DNA of 64,000 nucleotides from Brevundimonas basaltis (GCF_014202075.1 NZ_JACHFZ010000002.1:248001-312000); one strand, 5' to 3'. Shown: positions 43,359 to 52,667, counted from the first letter of the stretch. Program-made: numbers and translations. The notes: a model not told the origin generated them from the letters alone.

Positions 43359-45722
43359 ATGTCCGCCGCCCTCGCCCTCGGCAATCGCGCCTTCGAGAGC
43401 GCCCGCATTGTCTGGGCCGCGCCGTTCGCGGTGCGCTTCCGGGGCGTGCTGCAGGCCTTGCTGGCCGCCCTGCTGCTGGTCGCGCTGATCTCGTGGAATC
43501 CGGCCGACCCTAGCCTCAACGCCGCCTCTTCCGTCGAGCCGACCAATTGGCTGGGGCTGAACGGGGCCCTGTTCGCCGACCTGTTCATGCAGTCGCTGGG
43601 GCTCGCCGCCTGGCCGGCCGCCCTGCTGTTGATCGCCTTTGGGCTGGCCGGGGCTATCGGCGACGCGATCCAGCAGCGTCTGAAGCCCACGGCATTGAAG
43701 ATTTTCGCGGCCACGGGCGGGGTATTCTGCCTGTCCGCCGCCCTGTCCGCCCTGGCCCAGCCCGCCGCCTGGCCTCTGGCGACCGGTCTCGGTGGATTGT
43801 GGGGCGACGCCCTCGTCGGCCTCGTGGCGCTCGCCTTCGCGGCGCTGCGCCTGCCCGGCGCGGCCATCGCCGCCGGCGCGGTCTTCCTGGCGTTGGGCCT
43901 GTGGAGCGTCGGCTACGCCATCGGTCTGCGTGTCGCCGATCTGGGCGAGGCGGTCGACTGGGCGCGGGGTGCGCGCCGGGCGGGCCCGCCGCCGGCCGCC
44001 GCACGCCGAAGCGCGAAGGCCCCGCCCCGGCCGCGGCCCGCGCCGGAGCCCGAGAGCTACGACCCAGCCAGCCCCGACCCCGACGACGGTCCGCCGTGGC
44101 GCGAGGAGGCGCCGGCCCCCGCCCGTGGCGCGCCCGAGCCGAAAGTCGCCGCGGTCAAGGCGCCGAAAGCCTCGAAACGCGACGCCGACGACAGCCAGGC
44201 CGCCTTCGACTTCGCCAAACCCTCGACCGGTTTCGACCTGCCGCCGCTGGCCATGCTGACCAAGCCGGCCAAGCGCGTCGCCTCGGTTGACGAGGAGGCG
44301 CTGAAGCAGAACGCCAAGATGCTCGAAGGCGTGTTGCAGGAATTCGGCGTGCGCGGCGTGATCGACCAGATCCGCCCCGGCCCGGTCGTCACCCTGTACG
44401 AACTGGTTCCCGCCCCGGGCGTGAAGCATGGCCGCGTCGTGGCTCTCAGCGACGATATCGCCCGTTCGATGTCGGCCCGCGCCTGCCGCATCAGCGTCGT
44501 GCCGGGGCGGAACGCCATCGGCATCGAACTGCCCAACGCCAAGCGCGAGACCGTCTATCTGCGCGACCTGCTGGCCTCGGCCGAATACGACAAGCCGGCC
44601 CATCTGCTGCCGCTGGCCCTCGGCGAGTCGATCGGTGGCGAGCCCTATGTCGCCGACCTGGCGCGCATGCCCCACCTGCTGATCGCCGGCACCACCGGCT
44701 CGGGAAAGTCGGTCGGGGTCAACGCCATGATCCTGTCGATCCTGTACCGGCACAGCCCGGCCGAGTGCCGCTTCATCATGATCGATCCCAAGATGCTGGA
44801 GCTCAGCGTCTATGACGGCATCCCACACCTGCTGGCCCCGGTCGTCACGGATCCGAAGAAAGCGGTCGTCGCGCTGAAGTGGACGGTGCGCGAGATGGAG
44901 GATCGCTATCGCCGCATGTCCAAGCTCGGCGTGCGCAACATCGCCAGCTACAACGAGCGCGCCCGCGAGGCCCAGGCCAAGGGCGAGCATTTCGAGCGTA
45001 CGGTCCAGACCGGCTTCGACGACCAGGGCCGGCCGGTCTATGAGTCCGAGAAGATCCGTCCCGAGCCCATGCCTTATCTGGTCGTGGTCATGGACGAGAT
45101 GGCCGACCTGATGCTGGTCGCCGGCAAGGACGTCGAAGGCGCGGTGCAGCGGCTGGCCCAGATGGCCCGCGCCGCCGGCATCCATCTGATCATGGCCACC
45201 CAGCGCCCATCGGTCGATGTCATCACCGGCACGATCAAGGCGAACTTCCCGACCCGGATTTCTTTCCAGGTCACCTCCAAGATTGACAGCCGCACCATCC
45301 TCGGCGAGCAGGGCGGCGAGCAGCTGCTCGGTCAAGGCGACATGCTCTACATGGCGGGCGGCGGTCGCATCACCCGTCTGCACGGCCCGTTCGTGACCGA
45401 CCAGGAGGTCGATGAGGTCTGCAAACACCTGCGCGCCCAGGCCGAGCCCGACTATCTGGACCTGATCACAGACGATCCGGACGGCGACGGCGACGCGGCC
45501 TTCGGCGACGAGGGCGGCGGCTCGGGCGACGACCTCTACGACCGCGCCGTGGCCGTGGTGACCCGCGACCGCAAGGCGTCGACCAGCTATATCCAGCGCC
45601 GTCTGCAGATCGGCTACAACCGCGCCGCCTCGCTGATCGAGCGGATGGAGCAGGAGGGCGTGGTCAGCCCCGCCAACCACGCCGGCAAACGCGACATCCT
45701 CGCGGGTCCGCCGCCGATGTAG
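43359..45722 (+). CDS. ftsK: DNA translocase FtsK
   Basis: A septal DNA pump that clears the chromosome terminus and helps resolve dimers. 787 residues: four N-terminal membrane helices (about 28-180), a Pro/Ala/Lys-rich linker (to about 290), the alpha/beta motor with Walker A GTTGSGKS (444-451) and [10 protein letters not shown], and a C-terminal winged-helix gamma domain ([20 protein letters not shown], then [18 protein letters not shown]) for reading KOPS. The linker is short, as in other alphaproteobacteria. Confidence 0.96.
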   Translation: MSAALALGNRAFESARIVWAAPFAVRFRGVLQALLAALLLVALISWNPADPSLNAASSVEPTNWLGLNGALFADLFMQSLGLAAWPAALLLIAFGLAGAIGDAIQQRLKPTALKIFAATGGVFCLSAALSALAQPAAWPLATGLGGLWGDALVGLVALAFAALRLPGAAIAAGAVFLALGLWSVGYAIGLRVADLGEAVDWARGARRAGPPPAAARRSAKAPPRPRPAPEPESYDPASPDPDDGPPWREEAPAPARGAPEPKVAAVKAPKASKRDADDSQAAFDFAKPSTGFDLPPLAMLTKPAKRVASVDEEALKQNAKMLEGVLQEFGVRGVIDQIRPGPVVTLYELVPAPGVKHGRVVALSDDIARSMSARACRISVVPGRNAIGIELPNAKRETVYLRDLLASAEYDKPAHLLPLALGESIGGEPYVADLARMPHLLIAGTTGSGKSVGVNAMILSILYRHSPAECRFIMIDPKMLELSVYDGIPHLLAPVVTDPKKAVVALKWTVREMEDRYRRMSKLGVRNIASYNERAREAQAKGEHFERTVQTGFDDQGRPVYESEKIRPEPMPYLVVVMDEMADLMLVAGKDVEGAVQRLAQMARAAGIHLIMATQRPSVDVITGTIKANFPTRISFQVTSKIDSRTILGEQGGEQLLGQGDMLYMAGGGRITRLHGPFVTDQEVDEVCKHLRAQAEPDYLDLITDDPDGDGDAAFGDEGGGSGDDLYDRAVAVVTRDRKASTSYIQRRLQIGYNRAASLIERMEQEGVVSPANHAGKRDILAGPPPM

Positions 45723-45897
45723 GCGGCTCCGGGCAACGGACCAGGGCCCGCGGCGTTAGGAAGAGCCGCCGTTCGCCGGGAGGAAGCTGAACAGGGCTTC
45801 ATCGCAGCGCCGGAATATGGTCAGGCTCGGGTCACGCCCTCGCCAGACCGACCCGGCAAGACGGCATTCTCAACCATCCCGAACGGGAGAAGACATC

Positions 45898-46530
45898 ATG
45901 ACCGTCTCACGCCGCGCTTTCGCGCTCGGAACCGCCGCCGTCGCCGCCGTCGCGGCCCTGCCGGCCCACGCCCAGTCGAATCTTTCGGCGGAAGACCGCG
46001 CCGTCCTGGCTCGCGCCCAGACCTACCTTCAAGGCCTGACCTCGGCCGAGGGAACCTTCGTCGAGACCTCGGGCGCCCAGCGCCGTCAGGGCCGCTTCTA
46101 TCTGCAGCGCCCCGGCAGGATGCGGTTCGAATACACCGACCCGGCCGGCCTGCTGGTCGTCTCGGACGGCTCGAACGTGAAGCGCTACGATCCGCGCCTG
46201 AACGTCTTCCGCCAGGTGCCGCTGGGCCAGACGCCGCTGTCGACCTTCCTGGCCCGCACCGTCCGCCTCGATCAGGGCGTGCGGATCGACCGCGTCACCC
46301 GGATGGCCTCCGGCGCCTTCGCCATCACCGCCCGCGACAACCGCCGGCCCAACGACGGTTCGGTGGTCCTCGCCTTCGCCGGCGATCCGGTCCGGTTGCA
46401 GGAGTGGACCATCATCGACGCCCAGGGCGGCCGCACCCGCACCCAGCTGACCACGCTGCGCCCGGCCTCGGGCCTGTCGGCCAGCCTGTTCCAGTTGCGC
46501 GATCCGACCACCCGTCCGCGCCGCAACTGA
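45898..46530 (+). CDS. lolA: Outer-membrane lipoprotein carrier protein LolA
   Basis: A periplasmic shuttle moving lipoproteins from LolCDE to the outer membrane. 210 residues; the fold signature is QTYLQGLTSAEGTFVE and GRFYLQRPGRMRFEY. The signal peptide starts MTVSRRAFALGTAAVAAVAA and ends AHAQ; SRRAFAL resembles a twin-arginine motif rather than a plain Sec signal. A GGGAGA ribosome site precedes the ATG. It stands between ftsK and the candidate small RNA. Confidence 0.92.
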   Translation: MTVSRRAFALGTAAVAAVAALPAHAQSNLSAEDRAVLARAQTYLQGLTSAEGTFVETSGAQRRQGRFYLQRPGRMRFEYTDPAGLLVVSDGSNVKRYDPRLNVFRQVPLGQTPLSTFLARTVRLDQGVRIDRVTRMASGAFAITARDNRRPNDGSVVLAFAGDPVRLQEWTIIDAQGGRTRTQLTTLRPASGLSASLFQLRDPTTRPRRN

Positions 46531-46554
46531 TCTCCCCCGCCGCGCGAGTTCACC

Positions 46555-46583
46555 TTGACATTTTTTGCCTGGCGTGTTGTTTT
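46555..46583 (+). promoter_or_regulatory. Candidate promoter with TTGACA -35
   Basis: TTGACA (46555-46560), a 17-base spacer starting with six T, then TGTTTT (46578-46583). The -35 is a perfect consensus; the -10 is poor (three of six). It lies 25 bases after lolA and 200 bases before xth and would start transcription near 46590. Confidence 0.4.
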
Positions 46584-46589
46584 AGTCAC

Positions 46590-46695
46590 AGATCGGCGGG
46601 AGCCGGTCTGACCCGCTACGGATTTCATCCCCTTCCCGGCGGCGAGAGAGACGAACCTGAAACGCCCGGCCCGCAAGGACCGGGCGTCTCTTTGT
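46590..46695 (+). ncRNA. Candidate small RNA between lolA and xth
   Basis: About 105 bases between a candidate promoter and a strong terminator hairpin, with no open frame of interest. The segment contains purine- and pyrimidine-rich single-stranded stretches (ATTTCATCCCCTTCCC, GAGAGAGACGAA) of the kind that pair with mRNA leaders. A counterpart of a known Caulobacter small RNA such as ChvR is possible, but I cannot confirm it. It could also be just the 3' untranslated end of lolA. Confidence 0.4.
46662..46692 (+). terminator. Rho-independent terminator before xth
   Basis: ACGCCCGG (46662-46669) pairs perfectly with CCGGGCGT (46680-46687) around a ten-base loop and is followed by CTCTTTG. 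It would end transcripts from lolA or from the candidate small RNA. Confidence 0.75.
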
Positions 46696-46785
46696 CCGGA
46701 AGGGCGCTATCGCGGGCGACGCGGTCGCTCGTTGCTTGAGCGCGGCACGGTGGGCCGCAGTCGCATCGCCTGCTAGAGCCCTCTC

Positions 46786-47580
46786 ATGCTTCGCATAGCC
46801 ACCTGGAACATCAACTCCGTCCGCCTGCGCGTCGATCAGGTCGCCCGCTTCGTCGCCGAAAGCGGGACCGACGTCCTGTGCCTGCAGGAGATCAAATGCC
46901 TGGAGGACCAGTTCCCCCGCGCCGCCTTCGAGGCCATGGGCCTGCCGCATCTGAAGATCGGCGGTCAGAAGGGCTGGCACGGCGTCGCCATCGCCAGCCG
47001 CAAGCCCATCGCCGAGGCGCCCCGCCTCGACGTCTGCCGTGAAGGTCACGCCCGCTGCGTCGCCGCCGACGTCGACGGGGTCGAGATCCAGAATTTCTAC
47101 ATTCCCGCCGGCGGCGACGTGGCCGACCGGAAGCTGAACCCGAAATTCGATCACAAGATGGATTTCTACGAGCGGCTGACCGCCGAGATGGCGGGCCGGG
47201 ACCAACAGCGGCCGCTGGTGCTGGCGGGAGACTTCAACATCGCGCCCGGAGAGAACGACGTCTGGAACCACCGCTACATGTCGAAGATCGTCAGCCACAC
47301 CCCGCTGGAGGTCGAGACCCTGCGCCGCCTGCAGGCGGCCGGGGGTTTCGCCGACGTGGTCCGCGACCAGATTCCCGAGCCGGTCAAACTGGCCAGCTGG
47401 TGGAGCTACCGCGCCGCCGACTTTCGCAAGTCTAACCGCGGCCTGCGCCTCGACCACCTGTGGACCTCGCCGGGTTTGACGCCCGCCGTCGTCCCGGCCA
47501 GCGCCCGCATCCACGACACCGTCCGCGAATGGACCCAGCCCAGCGACCACGCCCCGGTCACGATGGATCTCGACGTCTAG
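46786..47580 (+). CDS. xth: Exodeoxyribonuclease III / AP endonuclease
   Basis: A base-excision repair nuclease of the Xth family, 264 residues. The motifs TWNINSVRLR (start), LCLQEIKC with catalytic Glu35, LAGDFNIAPGENDVW and the C-terminal SDHAPV with the catalytic His are all present. LRLDHLW is also conserved. It is transcribed alone, convergent with the SLC13 permease gene. Confidence 0.95.
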   Translation: MLRIATWNINSVRLRVDQVARFVAESGTDVLCLQEIKCLEDQFPRAAFEAMGLPHLKIGGQKGWHGVAIASRKPIAEAPRLDVCREGHARCVAADVDGVEIQNFYIPAGGDVADRKLNPKFDHKMDFYERLTAEMAGRDQQRPLVLAGDFNIAPGENDVWNHRYMSKIVSHTPLEVETLRRLQAAGGFADVVRDQIPEPVKLASWWSYRAADFRKSNRGLRLDHLWTSPGLTPAVVPASARIHDTVREWTQPSDHAPVTMDLDV

Positions 47581-47589
47581 CCCGGCCCC

Positions 47590-48888
47590 CTAGAAGGGGA
47601 AGAAGATCGGGATCGCCACCATGGCGGCGGCCCAGGTGACCAGGTTCAGCGGCACCCCGATCCGGACGAAATCCATGTAGCTATAGTCGCCGATCTGGAA
47701 CACCAGCACATTGGTCTGGTAGCCGAACGGCGTCGCAAAGGCGGCAGAGGCGGCCATCATGACCCCGACGAGGAACGGCCGGGGGTCGACCCCCAGACTG
47801 GCCGCGAGCGCCACCGCGACCGGCGTGATGAGGACCGCGACGGCGGCGTTCGACAGCAACTCCGTGGCGAACAGCGTCACACCGTACAGGATGATCAGCG
47901 CGCCCAACGGCCCGAGCGGCCGGATCGCCCCGATCAGCAGCTCGGCTCCCTCGCCGGCCAGCCCCGTAACCTCGATGGCCAGACCCACGACCACCATGCC
48001 GGCGATGAGCAGCAGAACTTCCGGCCGCAATCCGGCATAGGCCTCCTCCGGGCTGACGACGCGCAGCAAGATGAGGATGACCGCCCCCGCGAAGGCCGAG
48101 GCGGCGATCGGGGCGATACCCAGTCCGGCCGCGGCGATGACGGCCAGAAAGACGCCGAGGGACAGGAAGGCCCGTTTGGCTTCGAACGGCCGGTCAGCCG
48201 CGGCGAAAAGCTCCGCGTCCCCCAACAGTCCGTCGCCGGTTTGCTCATGGGGCTGGACCCGGGGGGCGCCCGCGTCGGCCCCACCCAGCAACCGGCCGCC
48301 GATGAAATACAGGTAGGCGCCGCCGAACGCCGCGATGACCAACGCCACCGGCGTGATCTCGAACAGGGTGAACACCGGCTGGCCCGCATTTCGCGCCATG
48401 TCGTTGACCAGCAGGTTGGTAGAGGTGCCGATCAGCGTACAGGCGCCGCCCATGATCGAGACATAGCTGAGCGGGATCAGAAACCGCTTCGGCGAGAGGT
48501 TCATGCCCGCCGCCACGTCCTTCACCACCGGAGCGGCCAGAACCACGATGGGCGTGTTGTTGAGAAACGCCGACGCGCCCCCGCACAACACGATCACCAC
48601 CCACAGGCCCAGTTCCCCGAGCCGGGTGCACAGTTTTGTCGCTTGCCGGATCAGCAGGCCCAGCAACCCGGATAATTCGATCGCGTAGGCGATGACGAAC
48701 AGGCTGGCGAGCGCGATGACGGCGGGACTGGCGAAAGCGCCCTGCACCTCGACGGGGCGGATCACGCCAAGCAGAAGCAAGGCGGCCGCGCCCGACAGCG
48801 CGGCCACATCCGACCGCAGCCGGCCGTGGATCAGGACCGCCACGACGGCGACCAGAACGACCAGCGCCGCGATTTGATCGAAATTCAT
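47590..48888 (-). CDS. SLC13/DASS-type anion permease
   Basis: An inner-membrane protein of 432 residues with about 11 helices. SAFLNNTPIVVLAAPVV and GGACTLIGTSTNLLVNDMA are the paired hairpin motifs (S-N-T) of the DASS/ArsB-like ion transporter superfamily; the matching second-half motif is ELLSNAAVAVLITPVAVA. The substrate may be sulfate, dicarboxylate or another anion. No TrkA-C domain is inserted in the middle, unlike the longer YfbS-like members. Confidence 0.86.
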   Translation of the reverse strand: MNFDQIAALVVLVAVVAVLIHGRLRSDVAALSGAAALLLLGVIRPVEVQGAFASPAVIALASLFVIAYAIELSGLLGLLIRQATKLCTRLGELGLWVVIVLCGGASAFLNNTPIVVLAAPVVKDVAAGMNLSPKRFLIPLSYVSIMGGACTLIGTSTNLLVNDMARNAGQPVFTLFEITPVALVIAAFGGAYLYFIGGRLLGGADAGAPRVQPHEQTGDGLLGDAELFAAADRPFEAKRAFLSLGVFLAVIAAAGLGIAPIAASAFAGAVILILLRVVSPEEAYAGLRPEVLLLIAGMVVVGLAIEVTGLAGEGAELLIGAIRPLGPLGALIILYGVTLFATELLSNAAVAVLITPVAVALAASLGVDPRPFLVGVMMAASAAFATPFGYQTNVLVFQIGDYSYMDFVRIGVPLNLVTWAAAMVAIPIFFPF

Positions 48889-48973
48889 GCTGACTTGAGA
48901 CCCGCCGGGAACGCCTGCGTCAATGGTTTTGACGCGGGGACGACAACGCGCCGGTCTATGCTAAGGTGAGGTC

Positions 48974-49819
48974 ATGCTTGGAATAAAGACGATTTCTCAC
49001 CGCCGTCTGGCTGTTCTGGCGATGGCCGCATCCGGCGTGATGCTGGCCCAGTGCAATCGCAACGAGCCCGAGCCGGCGAGCCCGCCAGCCGCTGCGCCGG
49101 AACCCACGCCGCCAAAAGTCATCGCGACGCCCACGGCCATGAGCCGCGAGGAGTTGCTCGACGCCGTGTCCCGCGCCGCCTCCGCCTACGCCGCGGGCGA
49201 GGCCACGCAAGGTTCGGATTCGCTCGTCGGACGTCCCTTCGCCATCCGCATTCCCTTCGGATGCAACGGTCCCCAGCCGACGCCCGCCGCAGCGACGGGC
49301 GACGGCCTGGCGCGCTGGACCTGGGGCCCGGAGCAGAAGACGATTCAGCTGACCCTGACCCCCGGAGACTGGCTGAACACGGCGCTGATCGCGGGCGCGG
49401 CGGACGGTTCCGACTGGGAGGCGGTCGAGGGCTTCTGGATACCGCGTCCCTGGCTGCGCAAGGAAGCCTGTTCCTCGATCCGGGCCGACGCCCTGCAGAG
49501 CGGCGAAGTGACTCCCTCTCCGCAGACCGTCGGGCTGGCGGCGGTGTTCCGGGCCGACGAGTCCCGCGTGGGTCGCCGCAACGGCCGGGCCTACGCCTAT
49601 ACGGTCCGGCCCGACGGCGACTCGCCCCTAGCCGCGCCGGCCGGCGGATATCGGGCTGTGCTCGAGGGCCGGCTCGCGGCCTTCCCCGGCGGGCGAGCCA
49701 TACGCTGCCGGGCTTCGGGCCCCGACCAGCGGCCAGTCTGCGTGGCGGCCATTCAACTGGACCGCGTCGCGTTCCAGACCGCCGACGGCGAGACGCTCAG
49801 CGAGTGGCGGCCGGGTTGA
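48974..49819 (+). CDS. Probable lipoprotein of unknown function
   Basis: 281 residues. The N-terminus (ISHRRLAVLAMAASGVMLAQC) looks like a lipoprotein signal with Cys27, but Gln at the -1 position is unusual for a lipobox. A Pro/Ala/Glu linker follows (about 30-50), then an ordered region with GRPFAIRIPFGCNGPQP, WTWGPEQKTIQLTLTPGDW and FWIPRPWLRKEACSS. No known domain is recognised. Divergent from the permease, convergent with the response regulator gene (one base apart). Confidence 0.72.
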   Translation: MLGIKTISHRRLAVLAMAASGVMLAQCNRNEPEPASPPAAAPEPTPPKVIATPTAMSREELLDAVSRAASAYAAGEATQGSDSLVGRPFAIRIPFGCNGPQPTPAAATGDGLARWTWGPEQKTIQLTLTPGDWLNTALIAGAADGSDWEAVEGFWIPRPWLRKEACSSIRADALQSGEVTPSPQTVGLAAVFRADESRVGRRNGRAYAYTVRPDGDSPLAAPAGGYRAVLEGRLAAFPGGRAIRCRASGPDQRPVCVAAIQLDRVAFQTADGETLSEWRPG

Positions 49820-50506
49820 TCACGGCTGCAGCCGGTATCCGCCGGCGTCGGTCAACAGCAGGCGGGCCTGACCCGGTTCCGGCTCTATCTTCTGACGCAG
49901 GCGATAGATGTGGGTCTCGAGCGTGTGGGTCGTGACCCCGGCGTTGTAGCCCCACACCTCGGTCAGCAGTTCCTCGCGCGATACGGCCTTGGCCCCGGCA
50001 CGGTAGAGATATTTGAGGATGCTGGTTTCCTTCTCGGTCAGCCGCACCTTGCGCCCGCCGTCGTCGACCAGCACCTTGGCGGCGGGGCGGAATTCGTAGG
50101 GGCCGACCCGGAAGACGGCGTCCTCGGACTGCTCATGGCTGCGCAGATGGGCCCGGATGCGGGCCAGCAGAACCGCGAATCGGAAGGGCTTGGTGACATA
50201 GTCGTTCGCGCCGGACTCGAGGCCCAGCACCGTGTCGGCGTCCGACACCTGGCCGGTCAGCATGATGATCGGGGTCGAGACCCCGTCCTTACGCAGCAGC
50301 CGGCAGGCTTCGCGCCCGTCCATGTCGGGCAGGTCGACATCGAGTAGAATCAGATCGGCCCGGGTCTCCCGGCCCAGTTTGACTCCCTCGGCGGCCGTGG
50401 CCGCCTGCACCGGCCGAAAGGCCTCGTGCAGGGCCAGCTGCTCGGCGAGGGCCTCGCGCAGGTCGTCGTCGTCGTCGATGATGAGGATGGTCTTGGGCGT
50501 GGGCAT
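49820..50506 (-). CDS. cenR: OmpR-type response regulator, CenR-like
   Basis: 228 residues: a receiver domain with Asp56 as phosphoacceptor (ILLDVDLP), Thr84 and Lys106, and an acidic DDDDD run at 11-15; then a winged-helix output domain (about 135-228) with VTTHTLETHIYRLRQKIE. The position a few genes from ntrZ, leuS and parAB matches that of the envelope regulator CenR in Caulobacter, as I recall the order. I start at MPTPKTILII. The cognate kinase is not in the window. Confidence 0.7.
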   Translation of the reverse strand: MPTPKTILIIDDDDDLREALAEQLALHEAFRPVQAATAAEGVKLGRETRADLILLDVDLPDMDGREACRLLRKDGVSTPIIMLTGQVSDADTVLGLESGANDYVTKPFRFAVLLARIRAHLRSHEQSEDAVFRVGPYEFRPAAKVLVDDGGRKVRLTEKETSILKYLYRAGAKAVSREELLTEVWGYNAGVTTHTLETHIYRLRQKIEPEPGQARLLLTDAGGYRLQP

Positions 50507-50568
50507 GGATACCAGAATGGAGAGCGTCGGACGTTCCGCCAAGGGTTGGACCTGAAGCGGAGCGGTTT

Positions 50569-51288
50569 TCAGTCCATAGAGGGCGTTTCGGGGCGGTTTC
50601 GTTCCCCGAACAGCGCCGACCCGAGCCGCACATGGGTCGCGCCGAAGCGGATCGCGGTCCGGTAGTCGCCGCTCATACCCATCGAAAGCGTATCGAGCCC
50701 GTTGCGGCGCGCGATCTTGCGCAGCAGGGCGAAATGCGGACCGGGCGCCTCGTCCGCGGGCGGAATGCACATCAGGCCCTCGACCGACAGCCCCTTGTCG
50801 CGGGCGTAGGCCACAAGAGCGTCGGCGTCCCGCGGCAGGACCCCCGCCTTCTGCGGTTCGGCCCCGGTGTTGACCTGAACCAGCACGCGGACTGTCCGCC
50901 CCCCCTTGGCGGCCGCGACGGCGAGAGCGTCGGCCAGCCTGGCGCGGTCCAGCGTCTCGATGACGTCGAACAGGGCCGCAGCGTCAGCCGCCTTGTTGGT
51001 CTGCAGCGGCCCGATCAGGCGCAGCTCGAGGTCGGGGACCCGGGCGCGGAGATCGGCCCAATGGGTCTGCGCCTCCTGAACCCTGTTCTCGCCGAACACC
51101 CGCTGCCCCGTCGAGAGAGCGACCTCCAGGGCGTCCCTCGGCTGGGTCTTGGTCACGGCGGTCAGCACCACCGCCTGCGGCGACCGTCCGGCGCCGCGGC
51201 AGGCCTCCGCGATGTCGCGGCGCACACCGGCGAGGCGTTCGGCGACCGTGCTGGACGTCCGGGCGGGATCGGGAGAAGAGGAGGCCAT
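50569..51288 (-). CDS. YggS-family PLP homeostasis protein
   Basis: 239 residues, a PLP-binding barrel like the N-terminal domain of alanine racemase but without racemase activity. Lys47 in AVTKTQPRDAL binds PLP; FGENRVQEAQ, LIGPLQTNK and LSMGMSGDYRTAI are family hallmarks. The ATG overlaps that of the divergent thiE-like gene (CATG), and no ribosome site is visible on this strand, so it may be leaderless. Confidence 0.93.
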   Translation of the reverse strand: MASSSPDPARTSSTVAERLAGVRRDIAEACRGAGRSPQAVVLTAVTKTQPRDALEVALSTGQRVFGENRVQEAQTHWADLRARVPDLELRLIGPLQTNKAADAAALFDVIETLDRARLADALAVAAAKGGRTVRVLVQVNTGAEPQKAGVLPRDADALVAYARDKGLSVEGLMCIPPADEAPGPHFALLRKIARRNGLDTLSMGMSGDYRTAIRFGATHVRLGSALFGERNRPETPSMD

Positions 51289-51940
51289 GAACCGGTCCGC
51301 GGCGAGTATCCTGTGGGAGACAGCCAGCGTCCTCGCACGGGACGCGGCCGATGTCAGCCGCACGTCCGCCCGTCCGGGCCCGAGCCTGCCGCCCCTGCTG
51401 TTCTTCACCGACCCCGAACGCACGCCCCGCCCGTGGGAGACGGCCGCGCGTCTGCCGCCGGGCGCGGCGGTGGTGTTCCGGTCGTTCGGCCAGCCGGACG
51501 CCCATGAAACCGGCCTGCGCCTGCGCGAGGTGACCCGGCAGCGCGACGCCCTGCTGCTCATCGGGCTGGACGCCGAGCTGGCCGCCTTGGTGGAAGCCGA
51601 CGGCGTCCATCTTCCCGAGCGGGCGCTCGGTCTGGCGCCGGAACTCGCCGCCGCCCGGCCGGGCTGGCGGATCACCGGTGCCGTCCATTCTGCTAAGGCG
51701 CTCGCCGGCGCGAACGGGCTGGACGCCGCCGTGCTGTCGCCGGTGTTCGGGGCGGGCGGGGCCTCGGCTGACCGCCCGCCGCTCGGCCTCGACGGGTTCG
51801 AGGATCGGGTGCGGGAGGCGACGATCCCTGTTTATGCGCTGGGTGGTATCGACGCCGCCAATGCGGGGGCGCTGATCGGCACGGGCGCCTGCGGGCTGGC
51901 GGGGGTGTCAGCGATCCGGGCGGCGTTCGGCCCGGACTAG
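51287..51940 (+). CDS. ThiE/TenI-family thiamine phosphate synthase-like protein
   Basis: 217 residues. A (beta-alpha)8 fold with DGVHLPERAL, GAVHSAKAL, AVLSPVFGAGG and YALGGIDAANAG, which parallel the ThiE/TenI motifs. The N-terminal 35 residues are an extension. The conserved Asp after GVHL is not evident and GVSCH reads GAVHS, so it may be TenI-like or a divergent ThiE. An AGAGGAGG ribosome site precedes the ATG, which shares bases with the yggS start. Confidence 0.75.
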   Translation: MNRSAASILWETASVLARDAADVSRTSARPGPSLPPLLFFTDPERTPRPWETAARLPPGAAVVFRSFGQPDAHETGLRLREVTRQRDALLLIGLDAELAALVEADGVHLPERALGLAPELAAARPGWRITGAVHSAKALAGANGLDAAVLSPVFGAGGASADRPPLGLDGFEDRVREATIPVYALGGIDAANAGALIGTGACGLAGVSAIRAAFGPD

Positions 51941-52335
51941 AAGCGGAAGATCGATTCCAGACGGAAACGCGGCGCCGTGCGGCGTTCCGTTTGCGGGGGG
52001 CTGGCCGGATCGGCTTCAGGTTCGGCCAGACCGGCCGCGGCGCCGACCCGCAGGCGCGGATTGACCCGGTAGTAGGCGCCGGCCTCGACGTCGCCGAGAT
52101 TGCTCTCGCGCCCGACCGGCTGGCTGAGGTTGAGATCGAGACCCCAACGGCCTCGCTCGGTGAAGCGGAGGCGCGATTGTCCCGGATTGGCCGCGGACCG
52201 GGCGGTCTGGGCTTCGGTCAGGCTGACGGCGGGCGCGCGGCTGCGCGCAGCGGCGGTCTGGGCCGAAGCGGCGTCGGCCACGACGAGGAGCGCGAGGCCC
52301 CCGGCCAGTCCAGCGATGACAGCGCCCTTGCGCAT
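51937..52335 (-). CDS. ntrZ: NtrZ-family periplasmic regulatory protein
   Basis: 132 residues with a signal peptide (MRKGAVIAGLAGGLALLVVA, cleavage near ASA-Q). The mature part has RFTERGRWGLDLNLSQPVGR and DVEAGAYYRVNPRLRVG and ends RFRLESIFRF, matching my recollection of Caulobacter NtrZ, a periplasmic protein that restrains the NtrY kinase. An upstream in-frame ATG (52371) would add 12 hydrophilic residues. It is convergent with the thiE-like gene. Confidence 0.7.
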   Translation of the reverse strand: MRKGAVIAGLAGGLALLVVADAASAQTAAARSRAPAVSLTEAQTARSAANPGQSRLRFTERGRWGLDLNLSQPVGRESNLGDVEAGAYYRVNPRLRVGAAAGLAEPEADPASPPQTERRTAPRFRLESIFRF

Positions 52336-52667
52336 ATCCTGCCCTTCACGCCGCGACGGAGCCTCCGTCACGGTTCTCGCCAGCGATTAGACACCGCTGG
52401 TCAGCCCGGTCAACGAAACGTGGCCTTCGACCCATGGTTCCGCGCAACTCTACGGGACTCCTGTGGCGCGAGCGTCACGCGTCGAAGTCGCGCCGGACGG
52501 GTTGTCGCCGCCTGATCGCCGGCCTGTGGCCCCAGTGAAGAGACTTCGCCTTGTCATCGCCCCTTTTGACCGTGTTATAGAGCGTCGCTTCGGCATTTCG
52601 ACCCTGTGGGCGAGCCGGCGCGTGCGCGGAAGGTCCGCTGTACGTCTTGATGGAATGGAGAGTCTCG
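52336..52667. other. Intergenic region with candidate promoter before DUF3576
   Basis: 332 bases between the divergent ntrZ and DUF3576-leuS genes, so it must hold both promoters. On the plus strand, TTGTCA (52551-52556) and TATAGA (52576-52581) are the best -35 and -10 candidates, with a long 19-base spacer. An ATGGAGAG ribosome site lies before the DUF3576 start. No gene is credible here. Confidence 0.45.

Noticed and set aside
43284-45680. Long minus-strand open frame opposite ftsK
   Set aside because: Antisense shadow; ftsK has full motifs and this frame has none.
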